A stretch of DNA of 64,000 nt, from assembly GCA_013289955.1 (NCBI GenBank), contig JABCYZ010000004.1, forward strand, positions 124,001 through 188,000. The letters run 5' to 3'. The DNA comes from Acidobacteriota bacterium (GTDB lineage Bacteria; Acidobacteriota; Terriglobia; Acidiferrales; UBA7541). Position numbers and translations under genes: made by a program. The notes beneath the pieces were generated by a model. That model saw only the letters and a program-made list of their open reading frames with translations. It ran no database searches and was not told where the DNA came from. Below are positions 54,205 through 61,502 of the stretch, in pieces. Numbering within the stretch: the stretch's first letter is position 1; each line of letters starts with the position of its first letter.

Positions 54205-54866
54205 TGGCGGGTGAGCCGGGTGATCGCTGGCTTGGTTATCGCAAGATGGCTGGGCGGGAGGAAAGTCCGGACACCGTCGTCGTAGGCTCGCAAGAGCCGG
54301 TGACGAAATAAACCCTTCGGTCCTTCGGGGCTTCGGGGTAAAGGGCAACGCGCCTGGTAACGCCAGGGGTGCGGTAGCGCAGACTTGAGTCTGTGACGCT
54401 TTGTTTGTGCGACGCGAGTCGTGCAGCGGCGGAAAAGGCTCACAGGCTAAAGCCTGTGCTACTGTTCACGGAAAGTGCCACAGAAAATATACCGCCGGCT
54501 GGGAGAAGCACGGTGGCATCGCGCAGGAAAACCTGCGGGACGTCTTCGAAACGCTCGCTCAGTTTGGCAAGGGTGAAAAGGTGGGGTAAGAGCCCACCGC
54601 TTCGGTGGCAACATCGGAGGCACGGAAAACCCCGCGTGGTGCAAGGCCAAATAGGAGGGGAGAGCCGGCCCGGCTCGCTGAGATCGTTTGCGGAAGCAAG
54701 CGCGCTCCCTCGACGATGGAGCAATCCATTGTTGAGAGCAACCCTCGGGTAGGCTGCTGGATCCCGGCGGCGACGCCGGGACTAGAGGAATGATCGCCGC
54801 TGCGTGCCGTCCTTCGCGGGAAGGCGCGCCGCACAGAATCCGGCTTACAGGCTCATCCGCTTATTT
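54205..54866 (+). ncRNA. rnpB: RNase P RNA
   Basis: The catalytic RNA of RNase P, which matures tRNA 5' ends. Conserved strings appear in order: GAGGAAAGTCCGGAC (near 54258), GCCTGGTAACGCCAGG (near 54352), ACAGAAA..TA.CCGCC (near 54480), GGGTGAAAAGGTG.GGTAAGAG (near 54570), GCAAGGCCAAATAGG (near 54640), GGGTAGGCTGC (near 54747) and the 3' CAGAATCCGGCTTACAGG. Stem P1 forms between 54207-54217 and 54850-54860 with one G-U pair. At roughly 660 bases it is much longer than the usual 350-400; expansions include the P12 area, which contains two palindromic repeats. Confidence 0.95.
54374..54458. repeat. Two palindromic repeats inserted in rnpB
   Basis: A palindrome around AGACTTGAGTCT (54381-54392, with flanking GCGC/GTG) and a second CACAGGCT-AA-AGCCTGTG (54441-54458) both lie between the GCCTGGTAACGCCAGG and ACAGAAA strings of rnpB. 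The second is the same core as at 12680. Confidence 0.75.
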
Positions 54867-54885
54867 TCAATAACTTACAGGCAGT
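54834..54885. repeat. rnpB 3'-end repeat, left copy
   Basis: The last about 33 bases of rnpB plus about 19 flanking bases, from CAGAATCCGGCTTACAGG to the following CAGT, match 56514-56565 at 48 of 52 positions in direct orientation. This is the copy attached to the complete rnpB gene. Confidence 0.85.
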
Positions 54886-54886
54886 C

Positions 54887-55641
54887 TCACGGATTTCTAA
54901 CGGCTCGTCTAACGAGGACCGGCCTGCCTAGGACGCGAATCAACGAAACCATTCGAGGGTCTGCCAGCAAAGCAGAAGACGACAGTTCCTCGATTGTTCG
55001 GTCCTCGATGTCGAAGTGATGTCCTTTGCGACGTTCGGGGCTCCAGAGACCGCTGAATTCCGGACAAATGCGAACGCAATAAGTAACCGTGTTGAACAAG
55101 CTGACCCGAGCTTCAAATCCGGTGTTTCCGGCGTTCCAATCAAAGACCAGGATGTGCCCGTTCGTCTGCCGGGACTGACGGCTGTCATCAAACAAAATAG
55201 GGTCGGCCATCGGAGTAACGATGGGCAATCTCGCGGCCCATCTTGGCTGCGTTTGATAACGGATGTAGTTTCGAACGTCGTCGAAACCAGACCGCAAGGC
55301 AAAATCTGCCCCGTGCTGGTGCGTCATGTAGTTGAATGCGATTTTGGCGATGGCGCGGAAGATTATCTGGTCAACGGTTGCACCGACTTCTAGCCAAATA
55401 TCGCCATCATCCGCGAGCGGACCTGAAAACGTGCCAGGGTCAGGCATTCCGCTGTGAGGAGTAGTCATTATGATGGGACTTACCAACTGTTCATCGCTTG
55501 GAAGCACAACCCCGGTTTGGTGTCTGTTGCAACAATCGAGAAGAGTGCATCCCTTTATTGAGGACTGAACTCTACGAAGTAGCGGGCTCGCACAAAGGCC
55601 GCGCCCATTCGAGAGAATTCGTTCTTTAAAGCGTACTCAAC
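54887..55641 (-). pseudogene. Remnant resembling the C-terminal part of an HNH-associated protein
   Basis: From a GTG at 55507 a 206-residue frame reads down to 54887, with IFRAIAKIAFNYMTHQHG and FDDVRNYIRYQTQP, patterns seen in the C-terminal half of some HNH-endonuclease-type proteins. Upstream, a different frame (about 55555-55641) encodes RMGAAFVRARYFVEFSPQ and then stops, as if a frameshift split an older gene. No HNH motif is present in what remains. Inference: 5'-truncated and frameshifted cargo gene of the insert at rnpB. Family assignment is tentative. Confidence 0.45.
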
Positions 55642-55651
55642 CGATTGTGTT

Positions 55652-56263
55652 CTACGTTGCGCTCTCGGAGAACGCTCGCCTTTGCAAGAATGCAAGAGCG
55701 ACCACACCGACTGGCGCAAACGTTACAAGAGCAAACAGTCGTTGCATCGTCCCTTCCGGTAGAATAGGCGCCATCCGATGCATCATATAGGGTAGCAGAC
55801 AAACCAGGCAGATAATGTCCAGCAGTAGATATATTCTAAGCCAAGGAACTCGCCAAGTGGCACCTAGAAGTAATAGTGGGGTAATCAAGATCGGGAACAG
55901 TAGGAATTGCCACGTTGTATGTCGCGGGTCGGGCATAGGATAGAGCCCAGCTTTGATCGACATTGCTCCATTGGAAAGCAGCCCCATCGCGATAAGGATA
56001 CGAAGCCAGCATGCCGCACTCCGACGCAGACCCAGATACAGCCCGAATGCTCCAGCGAGTCCGGCCATACCAGTGAGAATCACACCGGTGTTGAAAATTC
56101 CCGGATGGCGAGACGCCGACGTTCCAAGCATGCTCGCCGTGTCCGTCGCAAAATGATATCCGGGGTAAAATGGCGCCGCCACCAGTTGGACGCCAAAATA
56201 CAGCAATGGCATGGCAACAGCGGCCCAAAGCATCATAGTCGTTTGGGGGCGGTTGTCTGGCAT
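55652..56263 (-). CDS. DUF998 family membrane protein
   Basis: A 203-residue membrane protein with about six helices (LWAAVAMPLLYFGVQLVAA, GVILTGMAGLAGAFGLYLGL, TWQFLLFPILITPLLLLGATW, VTFAPVGVVALAFL). The HFATDTASMLGTSASRHPGIFNTGVI segment between helices 1 and 2 is the DUF998 signature. The family function is unknown. It lies in the interval between the two rnpB 3'-end copies and is the only intact gene there. Confidence 0.85.
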   Translation of the reverse strand: MPDNRPQTTMMLWAAVAMPLLYFGVQLVAAPFYPGYHFATDTASMLGTSASRHPGIFNTGVILTGMAGLAGAFGLYLGLRRSAACWLRILIAMGLLSNGAMSIKAGLYPMPDPRHTTWQFLLFPILITPLLLLGATWRVPWLRIYLLLDIICLVCLLPYMMHRMAPILPEGTMQRLFALVTFAPVGVVALAFLQRRAFSESAT

Positions 56264-56478
56264 TTCGCCTCCTGCTTTTGTACATGACTGAGTACGAGAG
56301 CCCTAGTCAAAAAGTCGCAACCGCTGGCCCATATTACTTACGAATCGGGACTCTTGTGCGACACATTCTCAAGAAGTCGCGAAACCGGACAAGTCCCGTC
56401 CCTGTCTAACGGTCGTCTAACAGAAATGCCTAACATTGGTGAACATTTCTACTGTTATCGATGTTAGCGATTTGAGGA

Positions 56479-56493
56479 TTTTCAACAACTTAC
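56479..56493. repeat. Partial third copy of the attachment-like core
   Basis: TTTTCAACAACTTAC resembles TTTTCAATAACTTAC at 54865-54879 and the equivalent in the right copy. It sits just to the left of the right rnpB-end copy. Confidence 0.55.
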
Positions 56494-56513
56494 GTGTTCT
56501 CAGCGCCGGTTTT

Positions 56514-56565
56514 CAGAATCCGGCTTACAGGCTCATCCGCTATTTTTCAATAACTTGCAGACAGT
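56514..56565. repeat. rnpB 3'-end repeat, right copy
   Basis: A truncated duplicate of the rnpB 3' end (direct orientation, exactly 1680 bases to the right of the first). It keeps the 3' strand of stem P1 (GGCTCATCCGC at 56530-56540) without the rest of the gene, so it cannot be a functional RNase P RNA. The pattern is that of an attachment-site duplicate. Confidence 0.85.
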
Positions 56566-56791
56566 TTTGGCGGAATTGTGGCATAACGGTGACTTGGCTT
56601 TTGGATTTCTATTCGCTCAAGCTTTGATTCGAGATTTGGGCCGAAGTTTCCTCTTTTGGCTCGAAACGGCAATTCTCGCCGGTGCCAAACCTTGTCCGAT
56701 ATCTCGCGACGTGCCGCCCATGGCCTTGCTAAAGGTAATAAAAGCAAGGCGAACCTGCGAGCGCGGAGAAAGGAAATCGGCCTCCGCAGTT

Positions 56792-58063
56792 CTATTTTGC
56801 AAGGTTTTCCTTTAAGTTGTCGCGAGTGAGTTCGCCCTCCCAACGTGCGACGACTAGCGTGGCCACCCCGTTCCCGATCATATTGACCAGTGCGCGGAAC
56901 ATGCTCATGAAGCGGTCAATGCCAAGAATCAGTGCCATTCCAGCAACGGGGATGGTGGGAATTACGTTGAGCGTCGCAACCAGGGCAATGAAGGCCGCTC
57001 CCTGCACACCGCTGGCGCCTTTGGACGTCAAAGTGGCGACGGCAAAAATCGTGAGTTGCTGGCCAAGCGAAAGATGGGTATTGGTGGCTTGCGCGACAAA
57101 GAGAGCTGCAAGGGTCATATAGATGCTGGTGCCGTCGGTGTTGAAGGTGTAGCCGGCGGGAACGACGAGACCGACGAGAGCTTTTGAACAGCCCAGCTTT
57201 TCCAGCTTTTCCATCAGAGTGGGAATTGCCGGTTCCGATGAGCTAATGGCTAACACCAAAAGAATCTCTTCTTTGATATAAGCGAGAAATTTTACGATGC
57301 TGAATCCGGCGAGCACCCCGACGAGACCGAGGACCAGCAAAACGAAAAGAATGGATGTCAGGTAAAACGTGCCGATGAGCCTGGCTAGCGGACCGAGCGA
57401 TGCGACGCCGTACTTGCCGACGGTGAAAGCCATGGCGCCAAAGGCTCCGATAGGAGCCAGACGCATCAGGATATTCACAATGCCAAATACCACTTCGGCT
57501 AGGGAATCGAGCAGCGTAACCACAGGTTTGCCGCGGTCGCCGAGAGCGGATAACGCCAGACCAAAAAGTATTGCTACAAACACTACTTGCAAGATGTCGC
57601 CCTTTGCAAAAGCGTCGACGACCGTGGTGGGGATAATGTGTAGCAGAAATTCCGTAACACTCTGCGCCTTAGCTTGACCGGCGAAATCTGCGACTGCCTT
57701 CGCGTCAAGATTGGCGGGCGAAACGTTGAAACCTGAACCCGGATGAACGAGATTGCCAACGACCAGGCCGATGAACAATGCCAGCGTGGAGACGAGTTCG
57801 AAGTAGAGCAACGCCATACCGCCGACGCGGCCGACCTTCCGGATATCCTGCATGCTGGCGATGCCGGATACGACGGTGCAAAAAATGATCAAGGAAATGA
57901 TCATGGTGATGAGCCGGATGAAAGCATCCCCCAGCGGCTTCATGGCGATAGCTCTGGCGGGGCTGAAATATCCGAGCGCTACGGCGAAGACAATGGCGAT
58001 GAGGACCTGTACCCAGAGATGGGCGTAAAAGGGTTTTTTGGGCACCGTCCGAGCAGATTGCAT
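56792..58063 (-). CDS. Dicarboxylate/amino-acid:cation symporter (DAACS family)
   Basis: A 423-residue inner-membrane transporter of the DctA/GltP fold. Signatures are the Ser-rich re-entrant loop [37 protein letters not shown], the [25 protein letters not shown] loop and the [31 protein letters not shown]-terminal helix. The [10 protein letters not shown] form favours C4-dicarboxylates over glutamate. It is the last gene of a minus-strand run under the GntR gene at 60559, so its substrate likely belongs to the same pathway. Confidence 0.93.
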   Translation of the reverse strand: MQSARTVPKKPFYAHLWVQVLIAIVFAVALGYFSPARAIAMKPLGDAFIRLITMIISLIIFCTVVSGIASMQDIRKVGRVGGMALLYFELVSTLALFIGLVVGNLVHPGSGFNVSPANLDAKAVADFAGQAKAQSVTEFLLHIIPTTVVDAFAKGDILQVVFVAILFGLALSALGDRGKPVVTLLDSLAEVVFGIVNILMRLAPIGAFGAMAFTVGKYGVASLGPLARLIGTFYLTSILFVLLVLGLVGVLAGFSIVKFLAYIKEEILLVLAISSSEPAIPTLMEKLEKLGCSKALVGLVVPAGYTFNTDGTSIYMTLAALFVAQATNTHLSLGQQLTIFAVATLTSKGASGVQGAAFIALVATLNVIPTIPVAGMALILGIDRFMSMFRALVNMIGNGVATLVVARWEGELTRDNLKENLAK

Positions 58064-58192
58064 CAGAGTAGGGCGTTTGAGGAGTGAACCACTTTTGCGC
58101 GGACCCCAGTCGACGAAGTTTTCATTTCGTTTGCCGTCGATGAATTAAGAGTCGCATGGCCATAGGTTTTTCAATGGTTTTTGAGAGGGTCG

Positions 58193-59539
58193 TTAATCCG
58201 TGGAAGCCACTCCTTCGATTTTCGCGCTGAATTCGACCATCTCGACGACGCGTTTGCTCGGCGCGGGTTCGTGTTCGCGAGTGGTTGGGAGTGGGCCATC
58301 GACCGTAAAGTAGTGCGCTCCGGCGACCATCAATTTATCGGCAGGGAAGCGGGTAATGACTTCGTGACCAGTCTCGGTGACGACGATTTCCTCCTCGATT
58401 CGCGCCGCGCTCCAGCCATCCGTAGAGGGCCAAAAGGTTTCGAGAGCGAAAACCATTCCTGGTTTGATTTCGTGAGAGTGCTCGAGAGAAACCATGCGGC
58501 TGATGACGGGCTTTTCCCAAATGGCGAGACCAATGCCGTGGCCGAATTGGAGGGCGAATGCGGCTTCTTCGTCCGGAAAGCCAAATTCCTGGGCCTTTGG
58601 CCAAACCGATGCGATTTCCGCGGTCGTGCGGCCGGGTTGAACCAGTGATATTGCGGCATCGAGATATTCACGGCAACGCTTGTAGGCATCGATCATGGCA
58701 TGGGACGCGTAGCCAATCGTAAAGCAGCGGTAATAACAGGTCCGGTAGCCCATGTAGGAATGGAGAATGTCGTAGTAAACGGGATCGCCGGGACGCAGAA
58801 CGCGATCGGAAAAAACGTGTGGGTGTGGACTGCAGCGTTCGCCGGAGATGGCATTCACGGCCTCCACATATTCGGAGCCTAGGTCGTAGAGAACTTTGCT
58901 CGCAAGACCCACTGCCTGGCTCTCACTCATACCGGGCTTCATGGCGCGGTAGAGCTCGTCGTAGGCTGCGTCGACCATCATCGCGGAGTGATTGAGGAGC
59001 GAAATCTCGTCCTGCGTTTTAATTACGCGAGCATCGGACATGAGTTGCTGCCCGTCGACGATTTTGATTCCTTCTTTCTGTAATGCGAAGAGAATCGGAG
59101 GCTCGACGACGTCAATCCCCAGTGGCTCGTTCAAGAGCCCGCGCATCTCGAGCTCCATTTTGATTTTCTTCGCGACGTTTTCGGCACGCCCCATTTCCGG
59201 AGACATGGCGCCGCGCAGAAGAGGAATACCGGGACGCGAGCGTTCGCCAAGCCAGGGGCAATGCAACTGATGGTGGCGAGCCGCCGAGCCGAAATCCCAC
59301 AGGATAGGCTCGTCATTTTGAGGCAAGAGTGCGAAGCGGCTGATTTTATCCTGCGCCCATGTGCCGATATGCGTCGACGTCAGATAGCGGACGTTGTTCA
59401 TATCGAAGCAAAGGAGCGCGCCCATTTCGGATTTCTTCAGTAGGGCCTTGGCACGCTCAAGACGCTCGCGGCGAAGGCGGTCAAAATCAATGCGGTTTTC
59501 CCAATCCACCGCCATCGAGCCGTAGGTTTTCAACGCCAT
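58193..59539 (-). CDS. M24-fold (pita-bread) hydrolase, creatinase/Xaa-Pro-peptidase-like, lacking one metal ligand
   Basis: A 448-residue creatinase/aminopeptidase-P-type protein. The N-terminal creatinase domain (to about 170) is followed by the pita-bread fold. Metal ligands expected in D-x10-D, H, E, E: Asp257 is present in YYDILHS, but the second Asp position is Cys268; His334 (FGHGIGL), Glu367 (FALETFW) and Glu382/383 are in place. Creatinase-type members likewise lack the metal centre. The start at 59539 has AGGAG upstream; a longer frame to 59611 is less likely. It is between an oxidoreductase and the DctA-like gene. Confidence 0.85.
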   Translation of the reverse strand: MALKTYGSMAVDWENRIDFDRLRRERLERAKALLKKSEMGALLCFDMNNVRYLTSTHIGTWAQDKISRFALLPQNDEPILWDFGSAARHHQLHCPWLGERSRPGIPLLRGAMSPEMGRAENVAKKIKMELEMRGLLNEPLGIDVVEPPILFALQKEGIKIVDGQQLMSDARVIKTQDEISLLNHSAMMVDAAYDELYRAMKPGMSESQAVGLASKVLYDLGSEYVEAVNAISGERCSPHPHVFSDRVLRPGDPVYYDILHSYMGYRTCYYRCFTIGYASHAMIDAYKRCREYLDAAISLVQPGRTTAEIASVWPKAQEFGFPDEEAAFALQFGHGIGLAIWEKPVISRMVSLEHSHEIKPGMVFALETFWPSTDGWSAARIEEEIVVTETGHEVITRFPADKLMVAGAHYFTVDGPLPTTREHEPAPSKRVVEMVEFSAKIEGVASTD

Positions 59540-59615
59540 GACGCCGTTCTCCTTTCTGAGCCCGCTTTGGGGTATGCCGAACGACGACCGAGCCGCTTCA
59601 AAGAGATCCACCCTA

Positions 59616-60497
59616 TCATCGCTTTACTCCGCTCATGCTTGCCAAGACGTCAAATAACACTGCGAAATCCTCGTGTACCAAACCCATTCCACGAGCTGAG
59701 GTCAGGAATTCATTGGTGATGGCGGTAGTCGGCATAGGGACGTCGAGAGCGCGACCCAGATCGAGCGCGAGGAGCATGTCTTTCTGCATCATGTTGACGT
59801 TGAACCAAGCTGCGGCCGGTAGCTGGAGTACAAACGGTCCGCGGTACTTCACCATGGGCGACGCGATAGCGCTGTTGGTAAGAACTTCAACGGCAACTTG
59901 GCGCGAGATCCCGCTTTTCTCCGCGAGCAAAACACCTTCCGAGAACGCCAACATTTGCACCGCCAAACTCAGGTTCGCCGCAATCTTCATGACCAGCGCG
60001 AGGCCGTTCTCGCCGACGTAGGTAACTTTCGGGCCGATGTCGAGCAGCAGCGGCAGAATGCGGTCGAAAGAGGCCTTGCGGCCTCCAACCATTACGGAAA
60101 GCTTTCCTTCCTGCAGGGTGATGACGCTACCGGAGACCGGAGCGTCAACCATGTCGGCACCTTTTGCGCGACACTTTGCAGCAACAGATCGGCTGAACTC
60201 GGGGCTTACGGTGCTCATGTCGATGAGCACTTTGCCAGACGATAACCCAGCGATAATGCCATCCGGCCCATCGACGATCGTTTCGAGCGCCGATGAGTTC
60301 GTAACCATAGAAAATGTAAAATCTGTGGCGGCTGCGACCTCCCTCGGACTTCCAGCCCACTTCATTCCCGCGTCGATCAAACGGGCGGCCTTCGACTGTG
60401 TGCGGTTATAGCCGGTGACGACGTGTCCTTTGGCTAGCAGCCGCAAGACCATTTCACTGCCCATTACTCCGAGTCCGACAAAACCAAGATTTGCCAT
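59616..60497 (-). CDS. NAD(P)-dependent beta-hydroxyacid dehydrogenase
   Basis: A 293-residue enzyme of the 3-hydroxyisobutyrate dehydrogenase/tartronate-semialdehyde reductase family. The NAD(P) motif is GFVGLGVMGSEM near the start; the DMSTVSPEFSR and DAPVSGSVITLQEGKLSVMVGG substrate-binding segments and the catalytic Lys in LALVMKIAANLSLAVQM follow. Substrate specificity within this family cannot be read by eye. Part of the GntR-led run. Confidence 0.9.
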   Translation of the reverse strand: MANLGFVGLGVMGSEMVLRLLAKGHVVTGYNRTQSKAARLIDAGMKWAGSPREVAAATDFTFSMVTNSSALETIVDGPDGIIAGLSSGKVLIDMSTVSPEFSRSVAAKCRAKGADMVDAPVSGSVITLQEGKLSVMVGGRKASFDRILPLLLDIGPKVTYVGENGLALVMKIAANLSLAVQMLAFSEGVLLAEKSGISRQVAVEVLTNSAIASPMVKYRGPFVLQLPAAAWFNVNMMQKDMLLALDLGRALDVPMPTTAITNEFLTSARGMGLVHEDFAVLFDVLASMSGVKR

Positions 60498-60558
60498 CTA
60501 CGTTATTCTCCGTCCTAGGAACGATGCACGGATGTATGGAAGCGCATGGTATGACTCA

Positions 60559-61248
60559 CTAGGTCTTCTCTGAATCCTCTCGGACCTGGCGAAGATGCGC
60601 ACACATGGCATCGCGGGCGCCTTGCGGATCGCTCCGCTCAATGGCCTCAAGAATCCGTTTGTGGTGATACTGGCCGCGCTCCGGGCCACCCTCGATGTAA
60701 TACGTGCGCATCCGTTGTTCGCGAAGCAGCACCACGATCGAGTCGATCAACGTAAGAATGAGCGGGTTGCCGGCTGCTTCGGCGAGAGCTAGATGGAAAT
60801 CCAGGTCTCCCTCGATGAACCCTTCTGCATCCGGAGCCGCATCCATCACCATGATCGCTTCGCGCATCGCGGTACGCCCGTCTTCGTCCGCGCGTTGTGC
60901 AGCCAATGCCGCGATTCCCGGCTCGAGGATCTCTCTCACTTCAACAAGTTGCACAGCGCCTTCGGAGGAACCAGTGCGGATGATGCGACCCAAACTGTTG
61001 CGCATCGAACGAGAGGCGTCATCCGTTGTGACAAACGTGCCGCGACCCGCATAGGCTTCCACCAATCCTTTTTCGCGCAGAGTTTTCAAAGCTTCACGAA
61101 CTGCGGTGCGGCTGACACCAAACTGCCCTGCGAGGTCTCTCTCGGCGGGCAATTGTTCTCCCGCTTTCAAATCTCCCTTGAGCACGGAGTCTTCAATCTG
61201 CTGAACGATCTGCTCGTACAAGCGCGAGCTTTGTACAACCTTATACAT
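60559..61248 (-). CDS. GntR family regulator, FadR subfamily
   Basis: A 229-residue repressor. The winged-helix part reads LKAGEQLPAERDLAGQFGVSRTAVREALKTLREKGLVEAYAGRGTFV, and the all-helical FCD effector domain contains the metal/ligand residues of DLDFHLALAEAAGNPLILTLIDSI and HHKRILEAIERSD. It is the first gene of a minus-strand run (regulator, dehydrogenase, M24 hydrolase, DctA-like), divergent from a TonB-dependent receptor. Two sites fitting the FadR-family palindrome lie in the intergenic region. Confidence 0.93.
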   Translation of the reverse strand: MYKVVQSSRLYEQIVQQIEDSVLKGDLKAGEQLPAERDLAGQFGVSRTAVREALKTLREKGLVEAYAGRGTFVTTDDASRSMRNSLGRIIRTGSSEGAVQLVEVREILEPGIAALAAQRADEDGRTAMREAIMVMDAAPDAEGFIEGDLDFHLALAEAAGNPLILTLIDSIVVLLREQRMRTYYIEGGPERGQYHHKRILEAIERSDPQGARDAMCAHLRQVREDSEKT

Positions 61249-61304
61249 AGAAATTCCTTGGCCAGGCAGTTGGAAAACGCAATGCCGGACCGAAAGTGGT
61301 TAAT

Positions 61305-61315
61305 TTGTCCGACCA
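61305..61315. promoter_or_regulatory. Candidate GntR/FadR operator 1
   Basis: TTGTCCGACCA fits the FadR-subfamily half-site pattern TNGT-N3-ACNA. It is 57 bases upstream of the regulator's start. Confidence 0.4.
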
Positions 61316-61421
61316 CCATACAACAAGCCACCGTTTTGCTGCAATGCCTTGAGAAAGGCGAGATCCTGGGACTTCTGGTCATAGAAAAAGCAAACCCAAT
61401 TCCTGGCAATCGAAATATTTG

Positions 61422-61453
61422 TTGACACTTTTTGATGCAGAGTGGTAAGACCA
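61422..61453 (+). promoter_or_regulatory. TTGACA -35 and overlapping candidate operator of the receptor gene
   Basis: TTGACA at 61422-61427 is a perfect -35; the -10 is weak (around 61445, GTAAGA). A palindrome TGGTAAGACCA at 61443-61453 fits the FadR-subfamily operator pattern and would overlap the -10 region. Confidence 0.45.
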
Positions 61454-61502
61454 GCAGACCAAGGAGTATTCGGGGGGGCTGTCATCTAGAGGGGGTGTGC
61501 GC

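Noticed and set aside
56555..56815. 86-residue frame after the right rnpB-end copy
   Set aside because: It starts inside the repeat, has no protein-like pattern and overlaps the transporter gene; 56566-56791 appears empty.
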